A DNA stretch of 64,000 nucleotides from Acanthaster planci (lineage: Eukaryota > Echinodermata > Asteroidea > Valvatida > Acanthasteridae): contig NW_019091532.1 of NCBI RefSeq assembly GCF_001949145.1, positions 351,764 through 415,763 of the forward strand. Direction: 5' to 3'. The notes under the pieces are model-generated. The model did not search any database. It saw only the letters and a program-made list of their open reading frames with translations, and was not told the origin of the DNA. Position numbers and translations under genes: made by a program. This document shows, piece by piece, positions 37,480-49,291 of this stretch; within the stretch, counting starts at the first letter, position 1, and each line of letters begins with the position of its first letter.

Positions 37480-38922
37480 TTTTACAGTTTGCGCACTTTA
37501 TTTGTGACATTAATCATTTAATGTAACAAAGTGATGAGCCCACCGAGCTCTGCGTAACTGGCACCCCATGCGTTATCTAGCGCCCTCTGTTGAAATGTTC
37601 TCGATTTTCTGAGCAGTCTTGTTCCCAGACCCAATTAATTCCTCTAACATCCTACAAAACTCCAACAACCAGACTGTTCAATAATGCCATGGCTACACCC
37701 GTAAACCGTGTAGGGCCTGATTGATTAGTTTACCCAAAAATATGACAATAATAAAACGCAGCATTATTATACAAGCAGGACAAGGGCTGAACTGTAGAAC
37801 TTTTTGTGCTAACTCAAGGGTAAGTATACTGTTCTTTACAGTTTGCATATTAAGTTCATTTTGGCTTCTTACATGAAAAGTATTTTCTCCTTTATTGAAC
37901 TAAAAATTATTTAGGCCTAGTAGAGAGGTTTGTCAGCATCTTCTCGAAAGTTATACACGTTGGCTTTTTTATAGGCCTAGCTCCACTTGAGCCTAGGTCA
38001 AAAAGTTGGCGGACCGCGAGAGATGCTGTTATAATGTCCGCACGGTAGGCCCTGCCAGATTTTTTGGTATGGTTTTGTTAGGTCATTTGATTTCTTTGCT
38101 GTAAAGTCTAATGCAGCCATTTGATTTTGAAAGAATGTTGTTTCCTTCCATTTCTTGTCATTTTCAATGTAGCCTGATAAAAGTTTATTGCGGGGGAAAA
38201 AAGGACAAGACGTAGGCCCAGGCCTATTGGAAAGAAGTCTAGTTAGTTATGGACAACTTCTGGGGACATGATGAAGATTTCAGAATTGCAAGTGTTTTCC
38301 AGTCTTGGAGCCACGCCTTATCACTATTTTCAACAAAATGCTTTCAGCAGGCCTGGGCCTACTTCAAAATGTTTGTTTTCATCAGTTCACATGTCACTTC
38401 CAAATATCACATCCATCCCTTATCAAGATTAAAACCAACTTGACGCAAACGGTACAGGGTGAAAAAATAAGCAACGTCAACAACCATTCTCAACATCATT
38501 TTCAGAACTCGTAGTTCAGCATCTGCTATTTTTTTGGCTGCAGAAGAACACTTCTTTTCTTGGTCGTTAGGCCTAGGCCTACTCACTTTTTGCTTTAATT
38601 TTCAACAGATTGCTTTCTTGTCTGGAGTTATTTTTCCTGTTTTGAGAGACTGCTCCTGGTAGTGATACCCTATGTAAAGTCCAGTAATTTTGGATCGATG
38701 TCCCAAATCAGAAGCTGAGCTGGCATATACCAGGCCTTTTTCTCTGGGTCTTGAGTACCGGGTACTGTGAATAACAAGAACTTGAAGAATTCTTTACTAT
38801 GCTCCAACCAGGTGTAGCGTAAATCTCGACCCATGGTAACAGTGACCAGACACAGACACCCTGATATGGCTGTGAGCAAGACCAAACGCTGGATGAATTT
38901 ATGAAAAAAAGGCCAGTTGACG
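37480..38922. promoter_or_regulatory. Divergent intergenic/promoter region, DNAJC2 (-) and EF-hand gene (+)
   Basis: 1.44 kb separate the two start codons, which point away from each other. The segment should hold both promoters and any 5'UTR exons. No clear TATA box or CpG cluster stands out. A CTATCTAGCGCCCTCTG-like word at 37573-37590 resembles a CTCF-type core, but this is a weak eye match. Confidence 0.4.
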
Positions 38923-41900
38923 ATGGCTTTGCCAGATCCAAACAAGCAGACTTTCCCCTTCATTCAGAACCCTACGCAATTCCTGGCCAGTCCCAACTGC
39001 CCCACGCCAACAAAGACAAACGATTCTAGTGCCGTGTCCTTGAAGCACTCGGCCATCCAACTACCAGCCTTGGTTCATTCGGGCGAAGGTGATAGCAGCA
39101 AAGAAGTTGCACAGCAACATACCACAACGGTATCCCTGCCAAAGGTGAGAACTTGAATACATAGTCCACCCCTGTTAACTTTTATGAGATGTTCTCCACG
39201 GTATTGTTTCTGCCTGCAGGGCATGTGACCTTGTTTTGCATAATCCGTCACACTTTGCAATGAAAGTGTCTTAAGTACAGAAATTAACAGGACCATTGGT
39301 CAATTCAAAGATATCACTCATTCATACCTTTTGTTATTGACTATCCATAGACAACCACAGATGAAAAATGAGTTTATAGTTTGGAAAAAATCAGGGCTTA
39401 CGTTCAAAAGATAATTACAGGGCTGTTTTTTAATTGTTTTCTTATATTAATATTTTTATTGTTTTTTTATATCAGTGGCGATTTTTCTGATTTCTGTAAC
39501 AGGATTGGTAGTATTCTAGTTATTCCGAGTTCTAGGTAGATTTTCAATAAAAAGAACTACCCAAGTATTTGACATTGCCATCAGGAGTGTAACCCTGGCC
39601 CAATGCCGTTTTAATATTTTTTTCTGTCTCCAAAGGTCAAGAAGACTTTTCCCCTGAAGAAGACCGAACCATCCCAAATGAGAGGGACCAGGATTCCTGA
39701 GAATTTCAGGGAGGTGGCAGTTGAACCCATGCCGTACCAGTGCCAGTTCTTTCGGTAAGTTGCTTTCACAGAAAAATCTTTCTACAAGTTCAGTTTTATC
39801 GCATGAAACTGGTTTGGTTTTACAACCGTGATAATAGTGGCAGTGTGTAATTTTTGAGTTTGTTTTGTCTGTACGTACTGTGCTGAAGGCTGAGATTAGC
39901 AGCCCCTGAGTTGAAGCAATGTATAAAGGCCTCACCATCATTGGCGGTTTCTTTATCAGTTAAAATCAGTTGAAATCATGACATGAATTTGGCAGCGTTG
40001 GCTTGTTCAACAGGAATCAATCAAAATCTATTCGTGACTGGATCCCACAAAATGAGTCTTAAGAATGGAATAAGATCTTTGTTTTGAAATATTGTCCATT
40101 TTGGCATCCTGACAAATACGGACAATATACAGGTGCAAAATATTGAGAGTTCCCATTGATTTATATTAGTGAATGATTGTTTCTGAGGCCTTTTGCTCAA
40201 AGTTGGTCTGGCGACTTATGACTCATTTTGTTAAATTGGGTTAAATTGTTCAACATGTATAATTTTTTTTCACGCAGATCAACAACGAAGATCAAATCGG
40301 TACCAGTGACAAAGCGGCACCGAGACATGTTCAGCGCCGCTGCCAGATCCAAGCCAGGACCCCTTGCCAAGACCAAGCACATGTCCTTCTATACCAAGCC
40401 GTTCCTGTGGCAGGCAAAAGAGAAGATTAGTAACCCGATCGAGTAAGTGAACCCCTGTTAACTATCTTGGCGTACAAAGTGATTTACTTTGTTAATGGTG
40501 AGCAGTGGAATAAAAATAAAACAATGATTTGGCTGTCTCAAATATTAAGCACTCTCCCTGTTAAATAACTTTGCACAATATATTTTGGCATATAAAGTCA
40601 GAAATAGACTTGCGCCGGCATTCCTCAACAATCTCGTCACACCAAAAGTCAGTCTCCGATGTCATTGCACCCAATATGCCTTCAACTCTTCCAACGTCCA
40701 CACTGTGGTTGGCAGGCATCTTTGGTTGCTGTATCTACCCTCTGGAACAGGCTCCCAGCACACATCCAAGACTCAACCTCATCAGACGAATTCAAGACTC
40801 AATTGAAGACACTTATTCAAACTTCAGAAAGCGCTTACAAATGCCTGTTAAAATGCGTAATAAATGCAACTTATCGTACATGTTAATTTTTATTTACAGC
40901 TTAGACCATTTTTAATATTTTTATTTATTTCCTTCCTGAACTGAATGTTAGAATGGAGAATCTTCCATCCCGATTTCTGGAAGAGGAGGAGAATTTGCGG
41001 GAGGTCAGAGGTCAGAAGCGGAAGTACAGCATCCCCTCACACCGTCAGGGTTACAATGATCTCTATGTGGGAGGGAACCCATCACACATGGCTGAGAAGT
41101 AAGATAAACATTAACCACTTCCTGCCGGGTGGAATTTGAATATGCGGGACCTGAGGTACCCGGTACGGGGAACCCCGGCACTGAGTGGTTAACCCTAACC
41201 CTCCTCAATCCTTCACCTGTTGGAGGACTGAGGAGTGTTAGGGTTAGTGCCTTATTCCCATGGGGATTGAAGACACTATCATTTATCATTCTTAGGGGAA
41301 ATCTTTTTTTTTTCCAGAGAGGTTTGGTGCCATTAAATAGTATTTGGCCCTTGTTTTTCTGTGTACACTTTCAAAGATTATAAGTTAGTGACCTTCTTTA
41401 CTTTGAGTTAAGCCTTCAATAAATCTGTTTCTACAATGTAGCAAAGACCATTTTTATCCCTGAAGAACACCAAATATAATGCTAACCATGTGTGTCATTG
41501 CTGGTTTTATATGGTTCGTTGAAGGCAAAAGCTCAATCAGGAAAAAAAAACAAACTTTGACCTCTGAAAATTATCTGAAAGTGTGCGTGTTTCATATTGT
41601 CGCGCATTGTGTGTCTCTCATCATCAGGTTTGACTATAAAACGGAAGCGGACAACCTCAGACACATGGTCTTACCTGACAACGCTCAGGAGCTGTACATG
41701 GGACGTGGAATCAAGTTACCAGAGTGAGTGGTGCGGTACACATTGACAGAACAGTTTGGATTTCCATCCACCAAGTTTATTTAAATAGGCCCATAGTTAT
41801 AGCATAAGGGTTAAAAAAATTTGTGGGCTACTTCACAAGAAGGAATACGTGTATTTGGTTTGAGATTAAGAGTAAACAGAGATGAAACTAATCTAAGAAT

Positions 41901-44900
41901 AGAAATAGTCTCTTTTCTCTTGGAGTGATTGTAAGTTTCAATAATGGCAGGCGAGTGTTCATAGAGCTGATGGGCAAAAGTTGAACGAATTCCAGCTGCG
42001 GTTAATTTTACAGTGGTTTTTCTGCAACCTTGCATTCAGTTTTCATTTTCGTTCGTGTGAAGTCTAAATGGGTCCTTTTGTGAAAAGAAATCTGCGCAGG
42101 AACATCTATCCGGTAATCTTGTACTGGAAAAGGAGAGAGTCCACCAACTAATTTTTATGTGTTATTTACAGAACTCATTCGCTGAACAGAAGAAGAAAAG
42201 ATTGGAGAGACAAGATAGATGCTGAATATGCCCTACCAAATTCAGCCCCTGCAGAAGTGTCAGAGCCTTCCGTAACAACAGCAGCGACGATGTCAACAGT
42301 AGCAACGGTCGACTCAGCCCCAGCAGGCCGAGCGGAGGCACAGCCCACGACGAAATCTAGGTACACCCTCAGCCACCCGCTGCCCAGAGTCACTCGCTCC
42401 CATTCCATCTCCCATCACGACGCCGACTCGCGCAGTAGCGTAGCTAGTGAACGATCCGGGGCCAGCAGCCGGAAACCGGAACGGCGGAAGTCCCATCCAA
42501 CAGATGGAGCTAGACGAAACTCGGTCGCTTCCAGGAAGGGGAGCATTGCAGGAAAGGCGCCCAAGGACCAGCCAAGACACGAGGAGGCAAAAGTTAAGGA
42601 TCAGCCAGCGCAGTGAGTGTCCACCTTGCTTTGTAGTTGGACGATATTTTATCGGAATCCATGTAGTTTACAGTCGTGGAGTTGCTTCTCTCCCGTTATT
42701 ATTTTGTGAATACAGAACTTTTTTATTTCCCTCCTTGTAGATAGCTTGCTTCTATATTGATATCAGATTGATTTTTATGTCCCACATCCTGATACATTGT
42801 AAGAATCATTTTTAATCAAAATTCATTAAAAGCAATTAATTTGGTAAAGGGTATCTATTGTCAAGTACGTCTAAACCACCAAGTTTACGCCAAACAGCAA
42901 GCTAGTTAAGAAAACAATGGAAAGTGGACAGCACATGCCTGGATTTGTTTGATGAAATAAAACCTAGACTTTCGACTGACATTTTTGGTAACATTTGAGA
43001 CGAAACATCAAAGTATTTTACTGAGCTTAGTATTTGACAGTATACTTGACTACAGTTGTGCTTGACTTCAGCGCTGGTCACCAGCCCTTATCATTTTTTT
43101 AATAAAAACTAGAAACTAGTTTGACCAAGCAGACTGTTACACCATTCGGTGGGAAACCCACCAATGGCAGCGCAACTGGATATGTGCAGCACCGTCAAAA
43201 TCAGTTAGTCTCCCCAAGTTACTGAGTTGTGCCTCGCATAAGCTGCTCTCCTGGTGTTGTGTTCATTTGATTCAGTCGTTGTTCAGTTCTCTCGTATCTG
43301 TGGTTGAGAATGAATAGGTTTACTCCATCAGAAAAAAAAATGTCAATTCTCACTGTGAACGTATGCATTTGTGCTGGAAACATTTATGACTGATTTCCAT
43401 AAATGTATCTCGAGACCTTTTTTCCAGTCATTTTGTTTGAGTTTGCTTCAGGGAGGGGAGACTAAGCTCTTTGGATTCACACTGATGTAACGCTGAGTGC
43501 AACATTCTGATTACAGCAGACATCAAGCAAAAATTTGGAGAGTTCCTATAAATGTGCGNAGGATGGATCCCTCTCTACACCATATAAGCTCCACTCCCAG
43601 TTAGAATCCTGCAGTCTCCTGAAGACGGACAGAGTACACTGTTCTAAACGTCGAGTTATTCCCCGGTTCTTCTCAGAACCACACATACTCAAAGAAGAGA
43701 TAAATACATGGTATTACCGCAATCTTTACTATAGAAAAACTACAAACTCGTTTGACCAAGCAGACTGTTACACCATTCGGTGGGAAACCCACCAATGGCA
43801 GCGCAACTGGATATGTGCAGCACCGTCAAAATCAGTTAGTCTCCCCAAGTTACTGAGTTGTGCCTCGCATAAGCTGCTCTCCTGGTGTTGTGTTCATTTG
43901 ATTCAGTTGTTCAGTTCTCTCGTATCTGTGGTTGAGAATGAATAGGTTTACTCCATCAGAAAAAAAATGTCAATTCTCACTGTGAACATATGCATTTGTG
44001 CTGGAAACATTTATGACTGATTTCCATAAATGTATCTTGAGACCTTTTTTCCAGTCATTTTGTTTGAGTTTGCTTCAGGGAGGGGAGACTAAGCTCTTTG
44101 GATTCAAACTGATGTATCGCTGAGTGCAACATTCTGATTACAGCAGACATCAAGCAAAAATTTGGAGAGTTCCTATAAATGTGCATCGTGCAAGGTTCTT
44201 TTGAAGACCTTAAACTCCAAAGTGGCTCTGGCGATTTGTGATATCAGTTTTCTACTTCTGGTCACATTTGGGCAAAATCAGTTTCGGCAAAGCTAAACAC
44301 ACAAGCAAATGCAGCACATTTTAGTTTCTGGATTCTTTGTCCTACTCTCGATGGAAACATTTTAAGTTGACTCTGTTCGGCTCTTGTTGCTCGTCAGACC
44401 TGAAGAGGCCGCCTCTGCTGCAGGTGAAGAAGTAGACATGGAAAGGGAGGAGGAAGGGGCGGGGGACGCCTCCACCGCAGTTGAAGTCCAAACCATCCCA
44501 GAGGAGAGCAAAGATGAAGTAGTGGAAGATAATAGGTACGTGGGTTGTCCAGAACATCTAGGGGATAGACAAAACATCCAAAATTAAAAAGGATTTGGAT
44601 ATGAGCATGGATAAAGGTATTTCTTTAGTAAGGTTTCTGTTCCCTCTTGCCGTTAAGGCATACAAAAATTCTAGATGAAAAAACTGCAAAGGCTTAGTAT
44701 AGTCAGACAGAGGGTCTACAGATTGATGATTGGAAATAATTTCTGATTGCACGAGTTATATTCTTTTTTTAGTATATAGAAATTCACTCGTAATTTTCAA
44801 TTGGCTGTGATTCTGAAATGGGAGACAATGTACACTTTCAAGTTGTTAAAATGGCTATATTTTTAACCCTAATTGGTCCTGTTCATTCCCAATCAGGCCT

Positions 44901-47900
44901 GATTCTGAAATGGAGATGGAGGCTGTAGAGGAGGACCCAAGTCGGCTGGGCGTGCATCCAGGCTCCTCCTCCCCAAAAGGGGCGTCGCCCAATCCCCTGA
45001 CATCCATCGACATCACGTTGCACATCTCAGCCAGCCAGAAGGATGAGTTGTCAGAGAGGTTTAAGAAGCTGGACTCGAACAAAGACGGGTGAGGCAGGGT
45101 TTTGGTCAGGAGAACTTAACTGAGGAGTAATGGATGGAACCTCATCCGATGGCGGAATGTAAGGCCGTGTTCAAAAGTTATGGCTGCGGCTGGAGATAAC
45201 ATGTGTCCCTATGAAAGCCGCTGGCTAGCCCCTGCAGCCACTTCCCAGTAACAAGTGTTAGTCCTGAGCCACAGGCAGTAGATTTGAACACGGCCTCAGA
45301 TATGATTGTGTGAAGAAATGTTTGTCAGCTCTCGTGGATGGTTGATGTGTGACCCCCTGTGCATGTACACTCTGCCTGCTGACTGACGAATGTTGATATC
45401 AGACCCGGGGAGTCGGGTTGGCAAGCTAGTTCTTTCCTCGCCTTCCACCTCTGTGTTCCCGGGTTCGATTCCCGGCCCGGTCCACATGTGGCTTGGGTTT
45501 TCAGTCCCTACGTGACTCTGTGGGATTTACCCAGAATATTCCTCTGGGGTTTTCCTCCCACCTCTAAAACTGTAACTGCTTCTTACTGTCTCCTCTTTAC
45601 TGATGTTGGTGAACATGGGTCGTTTGGCGGCTGCCCGAGGCGCCCTTGTATGCCATCGGCTCAACCATGCTTAAATGTATTCTTTGTTCCCCGCTTAATG
45701 TCTTTCATTGTACAGTGCATTTGAACATATCTATATGAAATTTGCGCTTTATAAAGGAATAAATCTAAATCATTATAACTATTATTGGAATTATTATGAG
45801 TATTATTGTGGGAAAAGTGAACATCTGCCCAAGCTCACGTGCATTGGCAGCATTTGTGAAACAAGCAATGTTCCTGATTTCATCCTGATCAACTTAAAGG
45901 GGCATAAGAGTTTTTGTTTTCCCCCCGCCGTTCGTCGGTTTGTTGATTCCATGGAATGAGTGCATTTCAGGCACCCTGTTTGTCTTATTTCAGGCACATT
46001 ACATTCCAAGAGCTGAGTGGCGTCCTTCCAGAATCCCTCACCAAATCGCAGAGAAAGTTCATCAAGGAAGTAAGCCCTCTATTGTTGTGACTGTTTATCA
46101 CATTAAGTCGCTTAGCAGTTTATTCTGCTTACAAGCTGTTTAAACTTAGACCCTGATCTTTTCTACCAATTCACATTTTGGACATGGAGATACCGATATC
46201 AAAGTTACAGTGGGTTTTGACTGAATCAGCAGAAAATGAATAAAGTGGGCAAACAAGTGTCGCGACAGGTTGTCAATAGAAATATGAATGGTTGAAGTAG
46301 ATTGAGCCCTTTCCTACCGCAAATCAGACAAAACATAACATTTTATACCGAAAATTTGTGCTTCAGTTCTCTCATTCTCTTGGCCCCATTTTGTAAAAAA
46401 CCAAACTTCAATTTTGAAAATAATATAAAATAAATAAATCTTAGTGTTCAAGGCCAACTAGTGCTCACTCATCTGATTTTTTTTCTGTCTCATCTTTTGG
46501 AAACCCAATATCACAATCCACACAGTTTATTCGGGTGAGTTCCTCTGAAAGATATCCCTTGATTTGAATGCATAACCTCTATTAACCTCCTCTAGCCCGT
46601 GGAACTGTAGAATTCTGTCGTCTGATAGAGTAACCTAAACAGATAAATGTATATATATCAAACACCCTTTAATATTCTTTTAAGTAACTTTTAATTATCC
46701 CTGAAATATTTTTATCCTTTTCTTAAATTGAGAATTTTTGTTTTTTATTCATTCAGATCAAAGTGTCACAGTCATGAAAATCTTCAGACTTGTAACATCT
46801 CTCCTAGGCTCATTTTTCTAAGGTTCTCTATTGATATTAAACTCGAATGCATGCATCTCTCTCTTCTTTTGAACCCTTCTGGTAGCTGGTTGTGAGTGGT
46901 GTTGGGTTTCTCAATCTTTTTTTGGAGGGGACTCCTTTCAAAATTGTGATCTCCGGCTTAATAGGTAGAAAGCACTCTTGAAGCACATTTTTGTGTAGCT
47001 CTTCGCTTTAGCGGCAGTAAACATTCCAGTTTTAGTTCGTGAGATGGAATTTGCACCCAGCACACATTGTAAAAAATGCTTGACCAATCTGTCTATTCCA
47101 GGTGAAACCTTATAGTGGTTGTTTTTATGATTTCTTTGCTCTTTACTAATGGAAAGGGACAGGTCATCTTTGATTCTTTCTTGTGAAATGAACTAAAGCC
47201 TGATGTTTAGCTTTGAGTTTGGCAACTGTCGATTGTTTTGTTCTTTTTGCGGTTTTTAGTAGGCCTCTGATTTAAGTTTGATGTTCAGCAAATGTTCGTT
47301 TCTGTGTGGGTGTGATTGACGTGTTCCTGTTTATGTCTAATGTGAGTTTTTAAAATGCTTTCTCTCAAATACATCTTGATTTTCCTGTCTTTTTGTCAGT
47401 GTTTATCACGCATGCATACACATGTGTGACAACCGCTGACAGAATATTTAATATAGATTCTCGAGGAGTAAACGCAAGGGAAACTACTTTAAGTGTGGCA
47501 GTAATGTGTTAAGAAAGCCAAACTTTTCATTTACAGCTCTGTTATCCTTCTAAAGAATCATAAAACAAATGTTTTCATTCAGGAGAATGATCGTACATGT
47601 AAAAGTGTTCATCAAAACCCTTTTTGTTGGCAGTTTTGTTTGTAATTTTCAGCTTTAAAAGAGGAATTCAGTTCCATGAAGTTAGTTTCTATTGATTTTA
47701 TTTATCTTGAGTTAATGGGGGAACTTACGTTTCTCTCTTTGTAACTTGCTGGAGGACATACGCTCTGTGACCTCACAGGCTGGACTTGAATGCACTGTCT
47801 CGATTCAGCAACCAGGATTTGAGTTTGGTGCACTGAGTTACACATCTTCAAGCACTTTGAACTCCAAACTGTGGTCACTGTCTTCTACGGGTCACTCATA

Positions 47901-49291
47901 GTCAACATGGCTATCCTTTCAGTAGTGCCTTTTCAGTTCCAAATGCACCGTTGTGACCGTACCAGCCCTGTGTTATATTCTTCCTTTGCAAAGGTGTACG
48001 AGGCCGTCAGCAGTAGCACTTTCTTTGGTCTGGAGGAGTTTGTAGGTGTGACTTGCTTGGCCGAGATGTTGACCAAGCTGCCTGAACCTGTCAAAGATTC
48101 CTATGATGCCATCGACTTTGCTGCAATTCAGCAGTCCATCATGCAGTTTGTCGTAAGTTGTCCTCGGCCTCTTGTCTGTCTAGAATTACAGTTATTGGGG
48201 AAAGATGGAATCAGACTGTAGCGGAAATGGAGATGCCAGAAAGTGAAAACCTACGCAGAGGTTTGGTATAAATAACAAATTCTCAAGTACGCTGGAAGGT
48301 TTGTCGGGAGATAAACGGTGGTTTTGCATGAACTTGTGCATGAAAAGGTCCCACTAATATATGCTCAGAAACGGGTTTCATTTTAAAGAAGCTTTAAGTT
48401 CTCTTCTTTCACTTTTCCCCAAGTTGGAAGAATGAAAAACGGCAATAATATAATGTTTTTCACTTAAAGGCAAAAACATTTTAGTTTTCCTCTGTGGTTG
48501 ATATAAGTGCATTTTGTTCAGTGACCCTTCCACCACTGGTGGATCTGTCAACATGCTCTGGTTGATTTCAACATGTCTTGTTCAAGATCACGATCTTATC
48601 AGGAGATCTTCTGTTTTAGTGACATTTTTAATTTCAGTTGAATGAAACCTGACTTGTTTTCAGATGATGTTCTCGTCGGTGGACAGACAGCAGACTGGTG
48701 CCATATCCATTCCTTCCCTGCTGGAGGTGGTATCGATGGCCACTGATAGGGACTTGGTGTCAGACCAGAACCAGACCGGCCAGATCCTGACAGCTGTCGG
48801 AAAGGTTTGTTTCAAAATTAGTCCTTGCATTGTTCCATTATCTGAGGACATGGTTGGGACATTTTGTCCTTTGGTGCCCAAAGTCTCACTGTGGTATTGC
48901 TGTAGTGTTTTTAGCACTCTTGTGGTGTCTTCAGAAATATTTGGAAAAGGTTTCAGAAACTTTTCTCATTAAAAACGGTGTCTAGAAAGACACAAATGTC
49001 CCTTCCTTGTTTTTAAGCACAAAACTAAAAACATCATTACTGAAAAGTCGGTGTGATTAAGAAGTTGTTTCCTTTTTTCGTACTAAGTTGCCCCTATCCT
49101 ATAGCCCGATCAATCCTTTATTACTTTACTTCATTTGGTTGCCTTATGATGACACCTGTCTAGAAATAATGTATAATGTGTGCACAAATACATGAATTGT
49201 ATTTTTGTTTTTCTGTCAGCAGAACCTGACTTCCACCATTGACAAAGTAGAGTTTCTTGCCTTCCTGCCATACTTCCTTCAACTTAGATGA
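38923..49291 (+). CDS. EF-hand protein of unknown name, 655 aa
   Basis: Coding exons: 38923-39144, 39636-39754, 40278-40442, 40952-41098, 41628-41723, 42172-42612, 44398-44535, 44897-45088, 45994-46069, 47994-48152, 48664-48804, 49220-49291 (stop TGA 49289-49291). All boundaries and phases agree. The N-terminal half is basic and mostly non-globular, with a conserved-looking stretch (FYTKPFLWQAKEKI, DNLRHMVLPDNAQELYMGRG, NRRRKDWRDKIDAEY). A Ser/Arg/Ala-rich and then Glu-rich linker follows (about 310-480). The C-terminus has a canonical EF loop at 502-513 (D502, N504, D506, G507, I509, E513) and a degenerate loop at 592-603 (D592, G597, I599, no final Glu). One Ca2+ site is therefore likely. 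I do not recognise an orthologue. A Ca2+-sensing cytoskeletal or ciliary role would only be a guess. The start is the first ATG in frame after a TTG-extended frame. Confidence 0.85.
40585..40925 (+). pseudogene. LINE reverse-transcriptase C-terminal remnant
   Basis: The translation contains AYKVRNRLAPAFLNNLVTPK in one frame, then after a frameshift STLWNRLPAHIQDS...FKTQLKTLI. The motif LWNxLPxxI...FKxxLKT is the classic tail of non-LTR retrotransposon ORF2 proteins. The frame is broken and no catalytic domain is present, so it is a dead 5'-truncated copy. It ends within about 30 bases of the acceptor at 40950-40951. Confidence 0.8.
41111..41192. mobile_element. piggyBac-type MITE, copy B (short, 82 bp)
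   Basis: TTAACCACTTCCTGCCGGG at the left mirrors the right end, which reads CCCCGGCACTGAGTGGTTAA. TTAA flanks both sides. It is probably an internal deletion derivative of the 550-600 bp copies. It starts 12 bases past the splice donor of the EF-hand exon ending at 41098. Confidence 0.8.
43107..43557 (+). repeat. Direct duplication, copy 1
   Basis: About 450 bases nearly identical to 43734-44183. Only a few substitutions and a 3-base indel are seen (for example GTCGTTGTTCAG versus GTTGTTCAG). Ends at TATAAATGTGCG, one base before the single N at 43559. It lies in the EF-hand gene intron between 42612 and 44398. Confidence 0.9.
43619..43653 (+). ncRNA. Decayed hammerhead-like motif with retroelement 3' tail
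   Basis: CTGAAGA, hairpin GACAG-AGTACA-CTGTT, then TAAACGTC. This is the same layout as 28581-28614 but with a mutated core (CTGATGA to CTGAAGA). It continues into GGTTCTTCTCAGAACC, another hairpin, and then AAAGAAGAG. It is a likely 3' piece of a retroelement lying between the two duplicated blocks. Confidence 0.35.
43734..44183 (+). repeat. Direct duplication, copy 2
   Basis: Second copy of the 43107-43557 block. Between the copies lie an N and about 175 bases of retroelement-like sequence. Low divergence implies a recent duplication or two haplotypes joined in assembly. Confidence 0.9.
45162..45296. mobile_element. MITE with AGGCCGTGTTCAAA ends
   Basis: AGGCCGTGTTCAAA at the left and TTTGAACACGGCCT at the right are perfect 14-bp terminal inverted repeats. 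Inner ATGGCTGCGGCT / AGCCACAGGCAG extends the symmetry. There is no clear target duplication. Related decayed pieces occur elsewhere in the window. It begins about 73 bases after the EF-hand exon ending at 45088. Confidence 0.75.
45403..45806 (+). repeat. tRNA-derived SINE, nearly full length
   Basis: A perfect B box GGTTCGATTCC (45462-45472) lies in CCCGGGTTCGATTCCCGG. A body follows with GGCTTGGGTTTTCAGTC and GGGTTTTCCTCCCACCTC. The 3' part reads GCGCTTTATAAAGGAATAAA and ends in ATT-rich repeats. The A box is weak. This layout (tRNA head, body, LINE-like tail) is typical of invertebrate SINEs. Confidence 0.75.

Noticed and set aside
37669-37692. Alternative DNAJC2 start ATG upstream
   Set aside because: The short frame from this ATG ends in a stop after about 12 codons and has no suitable donor.
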